Shown here: piece by piece, positions 10,368 through 20,736 of the stretch
Layout: every line of letters starts with the position of its first letter
How positions within the stretch are numbered: position 1 is the stretch's first letter
Source: Arabidopsis thaliana
Taxonomy: Eukaryota > Streptophyta > Magnoliopsida > Brassicales > Brassicaceae
NCBI RefSeq assembly: GCF_000001735.4
Contig: NC_003070.9
Location: forward strand, 20,197,971-20,261,970
Length of the DNA stretch: 64,000 bases
Direction: 5' to 3'
Translations under genes and position numbers: made by a program
The notes under the pieces: model-generated
Database searches by the model: none
The model's input: the letters and a program-made list of their open reading frames with translations, nothing else
What the model was told of the DNA's origin: nothing

Positions 10368-13206
10368 GTTGATAACTGTATATAAAATACTAGTTTGATA
10401 AAGATAAGAGAACATATAAGTAAAGAAATGAATTTTTTTTTTTACACGACGTTGTCCTCTTTTACAGTATCAAATTACAAACATTTGAATGAATGTATTG
10501 TCTGGGCTTGGTAACGTGATTGATCATGGAATGAGATGAACTAGAATCTTGTATTGTAAGTGATTGAGTTAAGGTGGCATTAGTTGCTAGAAATGCAATC
10601 ATCAGACGATGAATTATTAAATAAATTATCATTTGATATTCAGATCTCATATTGATACATGTACCGTGTTCTTACATGACAAACTCGTCGTTTCCCCATA
10701 AAATTCGAATATTTTAACACTTATCTGGACTTTCGACGATTGCTTTAGATTCGAGAATCTCAATGCTTGTATATTACTAGTACCAACTTGAATTATTCTC
10801 AGTTTTCCACACATTTGAATTATTGTATAACCATATAGTATTAAGTTATTATCACAGTTACAATTTAAAAAGTCATTATGTAAACATCTGCTAGAAATCC
10901 ATGAAATATTATATACTTCCTCTATAGCATAAAATTGTACGGTCGGATATAACAATATATTCCAATTGGGAACGACATCAAGAACCTACCATGAATTCGA
11001 GTTAAAATAGTAGATTTGGCACTGAAATGTTTTATGTTTTACATTGCAGTCATACTTCAAAGATTTAGTGGTTCTTGTTCTCATCATGTCCGAGAGCATA
11101 CCTATCTAAATTTTGGTTATTACTTCTCGGTTCGATCCATTTGGTTTTCCCCACAAGGTCCAACCCACGAGCCTAGTGTTGTCTTTAGTGACACATAACA
11201 ATCCTCGCAGTAAAATATGCTATTGATATCACGACTTGTAAAATATGATAGATATCAAGCCTCTATTAGTAGATGGATCAAATCATACATCATAAGTTCA
11301 TAACCTACGAAAACAACACTACATTCAAGCCAGATCAATAACTAATAGCCCAATGCAGTAAAAATGGGCCTAAAAGCTTGCTCGTTTTGCGTTTATTTTT
11401 GGGTGAGAGAAAAGCCCATAGGATCACGACCGGTCCACAGAAACAACAATAAATCAAGCCAGACCAATAAAAACTACGGTTTGACATTGTTCCCGTTACA
11501 GACTAAACCGAAAATAAACACGTTGTGACGAATGGTACGTTAGTTATTACGTGGTTGCGTGGAAAAGAAGAAGTTCCACGTGGTGACTAAAGTTTGCACG
11601 TTGCCTCTTGACACTTTTGCTTCTAACGTAACCATTTCTAAATTTTGTTTTGGATTCAATTAATTTCCACGATATTGAACGTTTATATTCAGAAACTCAT
11701 GTATACATGACTTTTTCAGTTTCCGACCAACAATTTAGGTCTCATTTGAATTGATTTGGACATGAAAATTGTTAGAAAAGTTATTAAATTGATGTATTAT
11801 TTACCAAACTTTTGTTGCATTCTATCGAAAGTCAATTACAAAAACAGGTGTTGATATTATTGACTTAAGATCGTTTAGAAGTAAGAACAGTATATTGTCG
11901 TGATTAGTTTGACGGGTATGATCGAATCGCAAGACTCAAACAGGACCGTCGATTTTATAGGGTAAACGATTCCCACAAGTCACGGAGGCTGAGAGCCTTG
12001 AGCGTAGGTGCTGACCTGGCACACAAATGTAAAACTTGGCCACCAATTAAGACACGTGTCTTGTTAAGCTCCGTCCCCTTAGGCCACGTGGCAACTGTTT
12101 TTCTTTGGCAGTGATGGTTCTTCTTTGAGAGTTCGTCGGTGTCCTTATCGGAAATGTAAGAATTCGTAAAGAAATAAAAGTTGGCAATTACTATAACTTA
12201 GGCTGAAATGTCTGTATTGTCCTTAAGCAATACCATCAAAATTTAATAATTTTGTTAACTAACAAAATTATTGAGAACATTAAAGTGAAAAAACCATTCG
12301 ACATATTCCAATTTTTTCACATTCTTTGTTAAATTTCTGATTTTCTCCTTCTCTATGACTGTTACACAATTGATCAACGGACGTAAGGGTTTGGAGTATA
12401 TTGTACATTTTTTTTTCTTAAACGAGAGGAGAAAAAAAAAAGAAGGGATTCCTCATCCGCAAATAGATTCATTGAATCAAAAAAAATCCCAACCAGACAA
12501 AAAACATTAGAATCATGCAGTGGATCCCACTTCCGACCATTTGCTGATTTTTCCGTAAATACATTCTAGATATTTTTTTAAAAGAAAACGCAATTTAGAT
12601 TTTAAATTCTAGATTTTAAATTCTAGAGAAGTAATTCGCGCAAAAACTGTAATCAAAGTTTAAATTCGAAAATTTTGATTAGTTTACGTTGATCGAACAA
12701 ACTACAAAGTACCAAAAAACAGTTATTTATAGTTTCATAATCACAAATGGATAACGACATTAGTAACAACATTAATAACATCATCTTAGTTTAAGTCAGT
12801 AGTAATCTATGGTTAAACAAAAAGGGTAATTAAGTAATTTGCATTGCTCAGTTCGCTTCCATTGCTGGATTTAACGGGCGAATAAGAACACCACCAAGGA
12901 TAGATTGGTTTATTTCTAGTTTCTTCGGATCTATAAAGTAGAAGAAGAAGAAGAAAAATTCTCAATTTCTCTCTCACAATCTCTTCGTTTTCTGTGATTT
13001 TATTTAGATTTTCCCATTTCAATCTCTTGTTAGAAATTGTATATATACCTAGATCGATTGGTTCGTAGATCTGTTTGTTTTTCTAGGGAAAGTTCTTTGA
13101 TTCTCCAGAAAATTGGACGAAGCTTTGGATTCAAATTCCAGAATTAAAAAAAAACAGAAAAAAAATTCTTTAGGTTTTCATTTTGAATTCTTACCAGAGA
13201 GTTTCA
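10368..13206. other. Intergenic upstream of RSH3
   Basis: AT-rich spacer with no coding exons seen. Holds the G-box cluster described separately and a short tandem repeat of GATTTTAAATTCTA near 12598-12625. The last 350 bases, with CT-rich stretches from about 12950, are probably the RSH3 leader. Confidence 0.6.
11576..12092. promoter_or_regulatory. Cluster of palindromic G-boxes
   Basis: CCACGTGG at 11576-11583, GACACGTGTC at 12051-12060 and GCCACGTGGC at 12083-12092, with further ACGTG cores near 11520-11550. Such CACGTG palindromes bind bZIP and bHLH factors (ABF, HY5, PIF types). The nearest gene in the right direction is RSH3, 1.1 kb downstream, so the target is uncertain. Confidence 0.45.
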
Positions 13207-15791
13207 ATGGTGGTAGCAACGACCATAGCGCTTTACGCGAGTCCAGCGAGCACTGTATGTTCCACAGCTCACCAAATCAACGCTCATATCTCATGTGACC
13301 TCGATCTGAACTCTAGATCTTCATCGGCGTCTTCTTCCACGAGTTCGCCGACTATCGGAGGTCTCTCTTTGCTTTTCTCCGGCGCTTCCGTCAAATCATC
13401 TTCCTCTTCTTCCTCATCGCATCCATCCGTAGGAGAGGAATTAGCTTCAATACGCCATGATCGTAGCGAGGATCGGACCTTAAGCGGATCCTTCTGTTAT
13501 TCTCCGAGCAAATTCATTGGTTCTTCATACCTAAAACGAGATCATCAAAGCCCTGTCTCGGTGCTTCACGGTCCAATTTCATCTGGTAACAGTCCTCCGA
13601 TGAGGATTTCACGCGATCGGAACTTAGATGGTGGATCTGCTCTTCGTGTAGGATCTAGCAGATTGTTCAATGGTTTCGTCAGGAAAGCGATAGGTTCATG
13701 TGTTGATTACGATACAGACTCTGTTCTTGTCGATGAGCAGCTACCGTTTACCATGGACGATGGTTTCGAAGGAGAAAGAAGACAACCATATGCTAGGGAT
13801 TTGCTTAGACGTGCTCAATTGAAACACAAAATCTTCGAAGATGAATCTGTGATCAAAGCATTTTACGAAGCTGAGAAAGCTCATAGGGGACAGGTGTGTG
13901 GAAGAAGAAGTAAATCTCAAAAACTTGTCAATAATTTTGGTTTTGATTTTGCTAATTGATGTGTTTGAATCAGATGAGAGCAACTGGTGATCCATACCTG
14001 CAACATTGTGTGGAGACTGCAATGTTGTTGGCTGACATTGGAGCTAATTCGACTGTTGTTGTAGCTGGAATTTTACATGATACTTTAGACGATTCGTTTA
14101 TGAGCTATGATTATATTCTCAGAACTTTTGGATCAGGAGTTGCTGATCTTGTGGAAGGGGTAAGTAAAGAAGTAGCAATGAATGTGTTTCAGCTAAAGAC
14201 TTGAGGATTTAACTGAATTCTGTCTTCTAAATTGCATTAGGTCTCTAAGCTGAGCCAGTTAAGTAAACTTGCTCGGGAGAACAATACCGCTTGTAAAACC
14301 GTAGAAGCAGATCGTTTGCACACTATGTTTCTTGCAATGGCAGACGCCAGAGCTGTTCTTATAAAGTTAGCTGATCGGTTACACAACATGATGACTCTAT
14401 ATGCTTTGCCACCAGTGAAGCGGCAAAGGTTTGCCAAAGAAACTCTAGAGATATTTGCGCCTTTGGCTAATCGTTTGGGAATTTCTAGCTGGAAAGTTAA
14501 GCTTGAAAATCTGTGTTTTAAGCATCTCCATCCTGATCAGCACCATGAGATGTCCGATATGCTTGAGGATTCATTCGATGAAGCTATGATTACTTCTGCG
14601 ATTGAGAAATTGGAGCAAGCGCTTAAGAAAGAAGGCATCTCTTACCATGTTGTCTCTGGACGGCACAAGAGTTTGTATAGTATCTACTGCAAGATGTTGA
14701 AGTAAGTTCTCATTTCCTCTCTATTCGAAACTGCTTGTTGGTTTTCTGGTTTCACTAAGATAAAGGAGAGAACCGGGAATACTGACACTTCATTTTATGC
14801 CAGGAAAAAGCTAACCATGGATGAAATTCATGATATTCATGGCTTACGTTTGATTGTTGACAATGAGAAAGATTGTTACAAGGCCTTGGGAGTAGTTCAC
14901 AAGCTATGGTCTGAAGTTCCTGGAAAGCTGAAAGATTACATTTCTCATCCCAAGTTCAACGGGTGGGTTCTGCAAACCGATTGTAGCTTAAGATGATGCA
15001 GGCTTCTGCTTTCTCTAATTATCTAACTTTGGGCTTTGTGAATTTTAGGTACCAATCTTTGCATACTGTAGTGATGGGTGATGGAACTATTCCGCTGGAA
15101 GTTCAAATACGGACAAAGGAGATGCATTTGCAAGCTGAATTTGGGTTTGCAGCTCACTGGAGATACAAGGAAGGTGACTGCAAACACTCATCGTTTGTGC
15201 TTCAAATGGTTGAATGGGCAAGATGGGTTGTGACCTGGCATTTTGAAACCATGAGCAAAGACGGATCGTCGATCTGCTCTTCTGAGCCCTTGTGCAGTTT
15301 CCCGTCTCACGCAGAAGACTGTCCGTTTTCATATAAGCCTAGTGGTAACCAAGAAGGACCAGTCTATGTGATTGTAATCGAAAATGAGAAGGTTAGTTAT
15401 TATATATCTCCTTCAAATTCTGCTCCTTTGAGGATGTTTCTTTGCTTGGAGTTATAATTTGATAAACCCGAAAATGCAGATGACTGTGCAAGAGTTTCCC
15501 GAGAATTCTACCGTGTCGGACCTGTTACGCAGAGCAGGACCAGGGAGCTCGAGATGGTCAATGTACAGCATCCCGGCAAAGGAAGAGCTAAGGCCAAGAC
15601 TTAACCAGACACCTGTAAGTGATCTGAAATGCAAGCTGAAGATGGGAGATGTGGTGGAGCTGACTCCAGCCATACCTGACAAGTCTCTGACTGAATACAG
15701 AGAGGAAATTCAGCGGATGTATGATCGAGGGCTTGCGTTTTCACGGCCTCACCGTGCAGCTACTGGTACCATGGTTGGCTGGGGAAGCTAA
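13207..15791 (+). CDS. RSH3: Chloroplast RelA/SpoT homolog (ppGpp synthetase/hydrolase)
   Basis: Makes and probably degrades the alarmone (p)ppGpp in plastids. Six coding exons: 13207-13893, 13974-14159, 14241-14701, 14804-14962, 15049-15391 and 15480-15791, total 715 residues. The N-terminus is Ser/Thr-rich with few acids for about 70 residues, as expected for a chloroplast transit peptide. The HD hydrolase domain includes His240 and the HDTLDD motif (His264-Asp265), then ADRLHNM. The synthetase domain shows [14 protein letters not shown] (exon 3) and DIHGLRLIV, with YQSLHTVV and EVQIRT after it. A C-terminal TGS domain (about 605-690) begins [10 protein letters not shown]. No ACT domain follows, as in the RSH2/RSH3 group. 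The ATG at 13207 is the first good start; the open frame upstream lacks one. Probably At1g54130. Confidence 0.96.
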
Positions 15792-16105
15792 CTGATTCTC
15801 TTAATTACCTTTGTTCATGTATATATACTATAGTTGCATATATAGTATAATGCTTCAGAAGATTTGTTGTACCTTCGGTATTGTTGATTCCCACACAACA
15901 GTGTATATAAGATATGCCTATATGTTCTAAAAAACTGACTCTGGTCATTAATATTTGATTCTCTTACATTCTAAATCTTCAAACCACACATCTGGATCTG
16001 GTCCATAAAAACTGGCTCTGGTCATTAATTTTTGATTGTGTTACATTTCTACTTGTTGATACATAAATATTATAGATTTTTTGGTCTATCTACTTATTTG
16101 GGTAC
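15792..16105. other. Convergent 3' ends of RSH3 and TAF9
   Basis: The 314 bases between the two stop codons must hold both 3' UTRs, so the transcripts may overlap. An imperfect repeat, ACTGGCTCTGGTCATTAAT with a second copy about 80 bases away (about 15937 and 16010), is the only internal structure noted. Confidence 0.5.
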
Positions 16106-16899
16106 TTATTTGGGTCGTCTAGAGAGTGGGAAAGAGACCCTTTGAGGAGTTTGGCTTGGAAGGTCTGAGGTTTGTTGTTGCTGCTGTTGTTGTTCTTGAG
16201 AGGACTGTCCAGGATCTGTCATTTCTTCATCGTCCTCGGTTTCTTCAGGTTCTGTTGAAACCGACTTCTTCGGTATCACGAGCTGATAATTTGGGCTCAG
16301 CAATGTGTCCTGTTCAGGTGGGAGTGGAACACCGGGTCCTGCTATCGATTTTGGCAGAGGTATCTTGTTCCTACTTGCAGCAAGCTCAAGCAGAACCTAA
16401 ATCAAACATCAAAAACAGAAACTTCAAGATTCAGGAACCAAAAGGCATGGATGTGACAGACAAAAACTTGAGGTTCTCAGTGATACAATTTATGAGGCAA
16501 GAGGGTCACACACAGTTCATAAGTCATAAGTAAGAGTGATAATTCCCTAATGATTCACATATACCAAATGACCGATCATATCGCATCTCTTCTCAGACAA
16601 TGAAGAAGAAGAAACATGGAATCGTCAACAATGCATACCTCTCTTGGAGGAGGCTGTGAGAAGCTGAAATTAACTTTGGATTGAATAGCGAGCTTCACAT
16701 CATCACAGTCAATGTTGGGTTTGCTAGCATGCTCTGAGTAAACCTGAGCATCTGTCAACACTTCGACCACATACCGGTACCATAACTCCAGAAACTGATG
16801 TATCACACGAGGCTCGTAGTCTTCTACACCCATCGACTTAAGCAGAGATTTCACAATCTTAGCATCTCTAGGTACATCTTCTTCACCTTCTCCTGCCAT
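16106..16899 (-). CDS. TAF9: TFIID subunit TAF9 (TAFII21)
   Basis: Histone-fold subunit of TFIID and SAGA that pairs with TAF6 in the nucleus. Two coding exons on the minus strand, 16899-16639 and 16396-16106, give 183 residues. The histone fold lies in about residues 12-85: [21 protein letters not shown], then a central helix [21 protein letters not shown], then [10 protein letters not shown]. The splice falls directly after QPPPRE. The second exon continues [15 protein letters not shown] and ends in an acidic then Gln-rich tail (seven consecutive Q). The conserved proline-rich post-fold segment is present. A further leader intron is likely between about 16905 and 17160. Probably At1g54140; the assignment is secure. 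Confidence 0.95.
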
Positions 16900-17509
16900 G
16901 TTTATCCCTAAACAACTAAAAAAAAAGTAAAGCTACAGAGTCAAATTAAGAACCTTTCTTATACAGAATTGATGTTGCAACAACACAAGTTTCAATCGAA
17001 TCTCACAAGCAAACATCGTGTAACAGCAACACATTACATAAATCGAATAAATAAGAATTAGAGCTTCACGAATCGGAGATAAGAAAGACAAAGGAGATTC
17101 TAACCTAGCTTCATCAATAAGTTCCAAAACACAAGATTATATGCCATAAAGAGGCGATAAATACCTAATGCGAGAGAGAAAGTTTGGTGGAGAGCTAGTG
17201 GCAGAAACACGACGGAGAGATTGATGAACGGCGGCGAGGAATCGGGAAATACTAATCTCTGCCACTCTAGATCTGATATTTATGGTTTTGGTTTGTAAAT
17301 CTGCTGTAACGTTGAGGGTGTAAATGTAATTTAACTAAAACGCTATTTATTACTAGTATTTTGTATTTCACTCGTGCATAGGCCCATTAAAGACCCAAAT
17401 TAGAACGACGGTCGAATGTATAATATTAAATACCGATAATAGCCTCATTTCTCTTCCGTTTACTTGTCCGTGTGACCGTGTCTACGACGTTGAAATCGAA
17501 ATTACCACA
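16900..17509. promoter_or_regulatory. Divergent promoter region, TAF9 / SPL2
   Basis: The start codons of the two divergent genes are 610 bases apart and this interval also holds the TAF9 leader. Near 17380-17400 there is AGGCCCATTAAAG, a site-II-like GGCCCA element typical of housekeeping promoters. A shared bidirectional promoter is plausible. Confidence 0.55.
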
Positions 17510-19333
17510 ATGTCCTCGCCGGAGCGTGCTCTCTTGAATCTATTGACGGACATCGCTCTCTCCTTCGACGGCGCAATCCTCGGACTGACTTTAGCTGTTA
17601 GCGCCGTCGGTTCTGCTCTCAAGTATGCTTCTACCAACGCCGCGTTGAAGAAGATCAAAGATGCACCCGAAGTCTCCATTTCCGACCTCCGATCACTGCT
17701 TCCGGCTTCTGAAGACAAATCAGAGACTAACGATAACAGGAAGAGCAATGATCAGCGAATCGTTGTGGTTCGCGGAGTCGTCAAACCGAAAATTTCCGGT
17801 GATGAGGGTTACAAGAACAACAACGTGTTAATCTCTCCGGAGACTGGAGATAAAGCTCTTATCATTCAGAGAACGCAAACTGTACGTTGCTCTAAACCCT
17901 AAGTGTTTATGTTTCCCTCAAATTGCAATTGACATTGACCTAATTTTGCTTTGTGTTCTTATCAAAGGCTTAGGTTAAAGAGTTTGGATGATTTCTTCAT
18001 GATTAGGTGTTCATTGTGATTGATTAAGTTAGGATTATGTAAGTTGGTACTGGTGTGATCTCAGAAGGGAAATGTATGTTTCTAATGTCATCATTTTGTT
18101 GTTGACAGTATGTGTATAGTGGATGGAAGAGATTGTTTCAGTCCACTGGTCACCGGTTTATGTTGGAGAGATCATTGCGCAAACACGGTGCTGATTTTAC
18201 GAGAACGGTAAAGTCTCTCTATCAGCTTCAGAGCTTTCAACTTTGGCTCTGTATCCATGATCAAACTTGTTTTGTGTATCCTTTGCTTTGTGCAGGTCCC
18301 ATTTGTCATTGTTGGAAAGGATCAGCAATCGAACTCTAGTTTTGTCGCTGTTAACATGGATGGCTCAAGGCAACCTCTTCCGCTTACCACTGTGTATAAT
18401 CGCTTGCAGCCTATTAATTCTTCGTTTCTTCAAGCCTTTTTGTACCCCGATTATCCTGTGAGTATATATATATTCAAAGAAATTTCTGGTTTTGAGGAAC
18501 TGATGGTTACTTGTTCTTGGCTAACTTTGTAATCCTTTCTCTTCCAAGGTTGGTCTGCTTGATATAGAGAAGATTTTACCACCTGGGAAAGATATAACAG
18601 CTGTTGGCATCTACAGTTTTAATAATGGAGTTCCTGAAATCAAATCGTGCCAAGATCTTCCTTATTTCTTGTGAGATTTTATCTGAATATTTTTCGTTCT
18701 TATATATCTGCCTGCGTTCTAGCTCAAATTATTACTTCATCTTCTTCTTTATGTTTTCTCAATCTGTTGATCATTTGACAAGATTTAGTCCATTGTTGCA
18801 GAAAGGCTCTATTTGCTGTTCATATATAAATCTTTATGAATAATCTTTGCAGATCAGAGATGACCAAGGACAAGATGATTGAGGACCTTATGGAACAGAC
18901 CAACTTTATATTCTTGGGCAGCGTTATCTTGGGCATTGTGTCTGTTGGCATCCTTAGCTATGCTGCTGTCAGGTACTGGAGTTGTGAGAGATCAGATTTG
19001 GTTTTAGATTTGGGCAATGTTTCGATTTGAAATCTGTTTAACTGTCTTATCTTCAGGACCTGGAATAAATGGAAACAATGGAACCATCAGAGAGAACTGC
19101 CACAGAGACCGAACGATTCTGTGGTCGATGATGAACCCGAAGATGCAGATGAAATCCCAGATGGAGAATTGTGTGTGATCTGCGTGTCAAGAAGGAGAGT
19201 ACCTGCGTTTATTCCCTGTGGACATGTAGTATGTTGCAGGCGATGTGCTTCAACCGTGGAACGAGAGTTAAACCCTAAGTGTCCAGTTTGTCTTCAGAGC
19301 ATTAGGGGATCTATGCGTGTATATTACTCTTAG
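17510..19333 (+). CDS. SPL2: MULAN/SP1-like RING E3 ubiquitin ligase (DIAP1-like 2)
   Basis: Membrane-bound RING ubiquitin ligase of the SP1/MULAN/DAL family, which sits in plastid or mitochondrial outer membranes. Six coding exons: 17510-17881, 18109-18207, 18296-18457, 18549-18670, 18853-18972 and 19057-19333, total 383 residues. The first membrane segment is near residues 15-40. The GIDE/BAM intermembrane domain spans roughly 60-260. The second membrane segment (FIFLGSVILGIVSVGILSYAA) comes before a basic, Trp-rich stretch and an acidic linker. The C-terminal C3HC4 RING has Cys331, Cys334, Cys346, His348, Cys352, Cys355, Cys367 and Cys370, with the terminus RVYYS. Probably At1g54150. Its 3' end faces NF-YA5, 277 bases away. 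Confidence 0.94.
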
Positions 19334-19523
19334 TGACCCTGAATCTTCTCTCATTGTATGTAATAGGGTAATGCAATTTGTACTCTCAGAGAATCGGAAG
19401 TTAACAAAATAGTTTGACAATGATTTGAAAGTTCGTCAAGTCACTCAATATAGAGTGAGAGATTGTAGAGGATATGAAAGCAAAGTTTTTAAAAGGAAGA
19501 AATTTTGTAACCGATAACATAAG

Positions 19524-19543
19524 TAGCCAAGGATGACTTCCCG
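19524..19543 (-). promoter_or_regulatory. miR169 target site in the NF-YA5 3' UTR
   Basis: The plus strand here reads TAGCCAAGGATGACTT followed by CCCG. That is nearly identical to miR169 (CAGCCAAGGATGACTT then GCCG), so the NF-YA5 mRNA made from the minus strand carries the complementary site about 70 bases after its stop codon. Cleavage of NF-YA5 mRNA by miR169 is established; the site position is read here. Confidence 0.92.
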
Positions 19544-19610
19544 TCATGTATCATCACCAGTCTCCGGAGTTTAGCCTGAGTTCTCTCGGAGCAAGGTCTT
19601 CTCATGTGCC

Positions 19611-20736
19611 TCAAGTCCCTGACATGAGAGCTGAGGCATGGTGTGTTGACGGATAACCTGAGAATCTGAACTGCGGGTTTTGGAACATGTTGATACAGTT
19701 TGAATTGGAGCTCGGTGAGATCGAACTAGACCCGATTCCGCTTCCACCACCGTGAGGGCTCATAGAGAAATTTTGTCCATTTGCCATTTGAGAAGAACAC
19801 AGTGAGTTTGATGATTCTTGAAGCTTCTTTGTATTGAGGAAACGTCCACCGGAGCCTCTAGCTCTCTTTAAAGCATGAAGATGGCGAGACTCATGAAGGT
19901 ACGGCTACAGAAAAAGAAAACAAAACTTTATTACATCAAATCATCAAGATCTTCTGAGTTAGTTTTCCCTCTTTCTCTTTGGTGTTTTAGGCAAAATGGA
20001 AAGTGAAAACAGTCATACTTTACGGCATTTGATGAGTTTGTTCTGAGCTTCGAGTTTAGCACGGTGCTTCCTGCGACGGAGAATCGCATGATACTGTTTC
20101 GCATTGACAAATATTGGTTCATTCTCTTGAATGTGATGAGGCAATGGCACTCTTGAAGAAACCAAACCCATCATCTCTAAATGTGGCAGCGCCTGCAAAA
20201 AGATTTCCCAATCAACCAATCAATGCGCCAGATCGATTCAGAATAGTAAAAGCACAAAAGGCTTCACAGCATATTACCGTTGGTGTTGATGCATATTCAG
20301 GAGCCAAGAAACCATTGAAATGTGACGTTTCAGCACATTGAAGAGACCAAGATATTTGACCAGAAGTAGGAGCAGGAAACACAGAGTCTTGAGACACCAT
20401 CGACGAGGTAGTAATTGACTTAGTATAATTTTCAATAGGCTTTCCCAAGTTTTCGATGTAACCTGAGAGATTGTTATTAACAATGCTGCATCCATAACGC
20501 TTATATTCTCCAAAGCTTGCAACTTCACCGCCGCCTGATTCTTCTTCAGTAGATTGTGATGAGGTTGAATCTTGATTTTGCAGCTGCAAACCCGAATGTT
20601 TCATCGCGGGTAATTGTGTTGTAGACATTATCATATCCTTAGTCAAGCTGAAAGATTCAGATCCTTGAATATTTGAATTTGTTGTAGGCATTGAGTTTCC
20701 CCAAGATGAATCTTCTTTCCTTTGAAACACTTGCAT
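19611..20736 (-). CDS. NF-YA5: CCAAT-binding nuclear factor Y subunit A5
   Basis: Sequence-specific subunit of the NF-Y trimer that recognises CCAAT boxes; in Arabidopsis it is a drought- and ABA-responsive regulator of stomata. Three coding exons: 20736-20278, 20192-20019 and 19904-19611, total 308 residues. Residues 1-150 are Ser/Gln-rich activation-type sequence. The conserved core starts with [20 protein letters not shown] (A1 helix, NF-YB/NF-YC binding) and continues across the second splice junction into [20 protein letters not shown] (A2, DNA binding). The C-terminus is Ser/Gly/Asn-rich and ends LMSGT. The start used is the first ATG (MQVFQRKED); sequence three codons upstream reads TTG. 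Introns occur in the 5' leader, which runs past 21200. Probably At1g54160. Confidence 0.96.

Noticed and set aside
10647-11198. Short open frames between the MITE-like element and RSH3
   Set aside because: No coding bias, no family resemblance and no flanking transcript signals.
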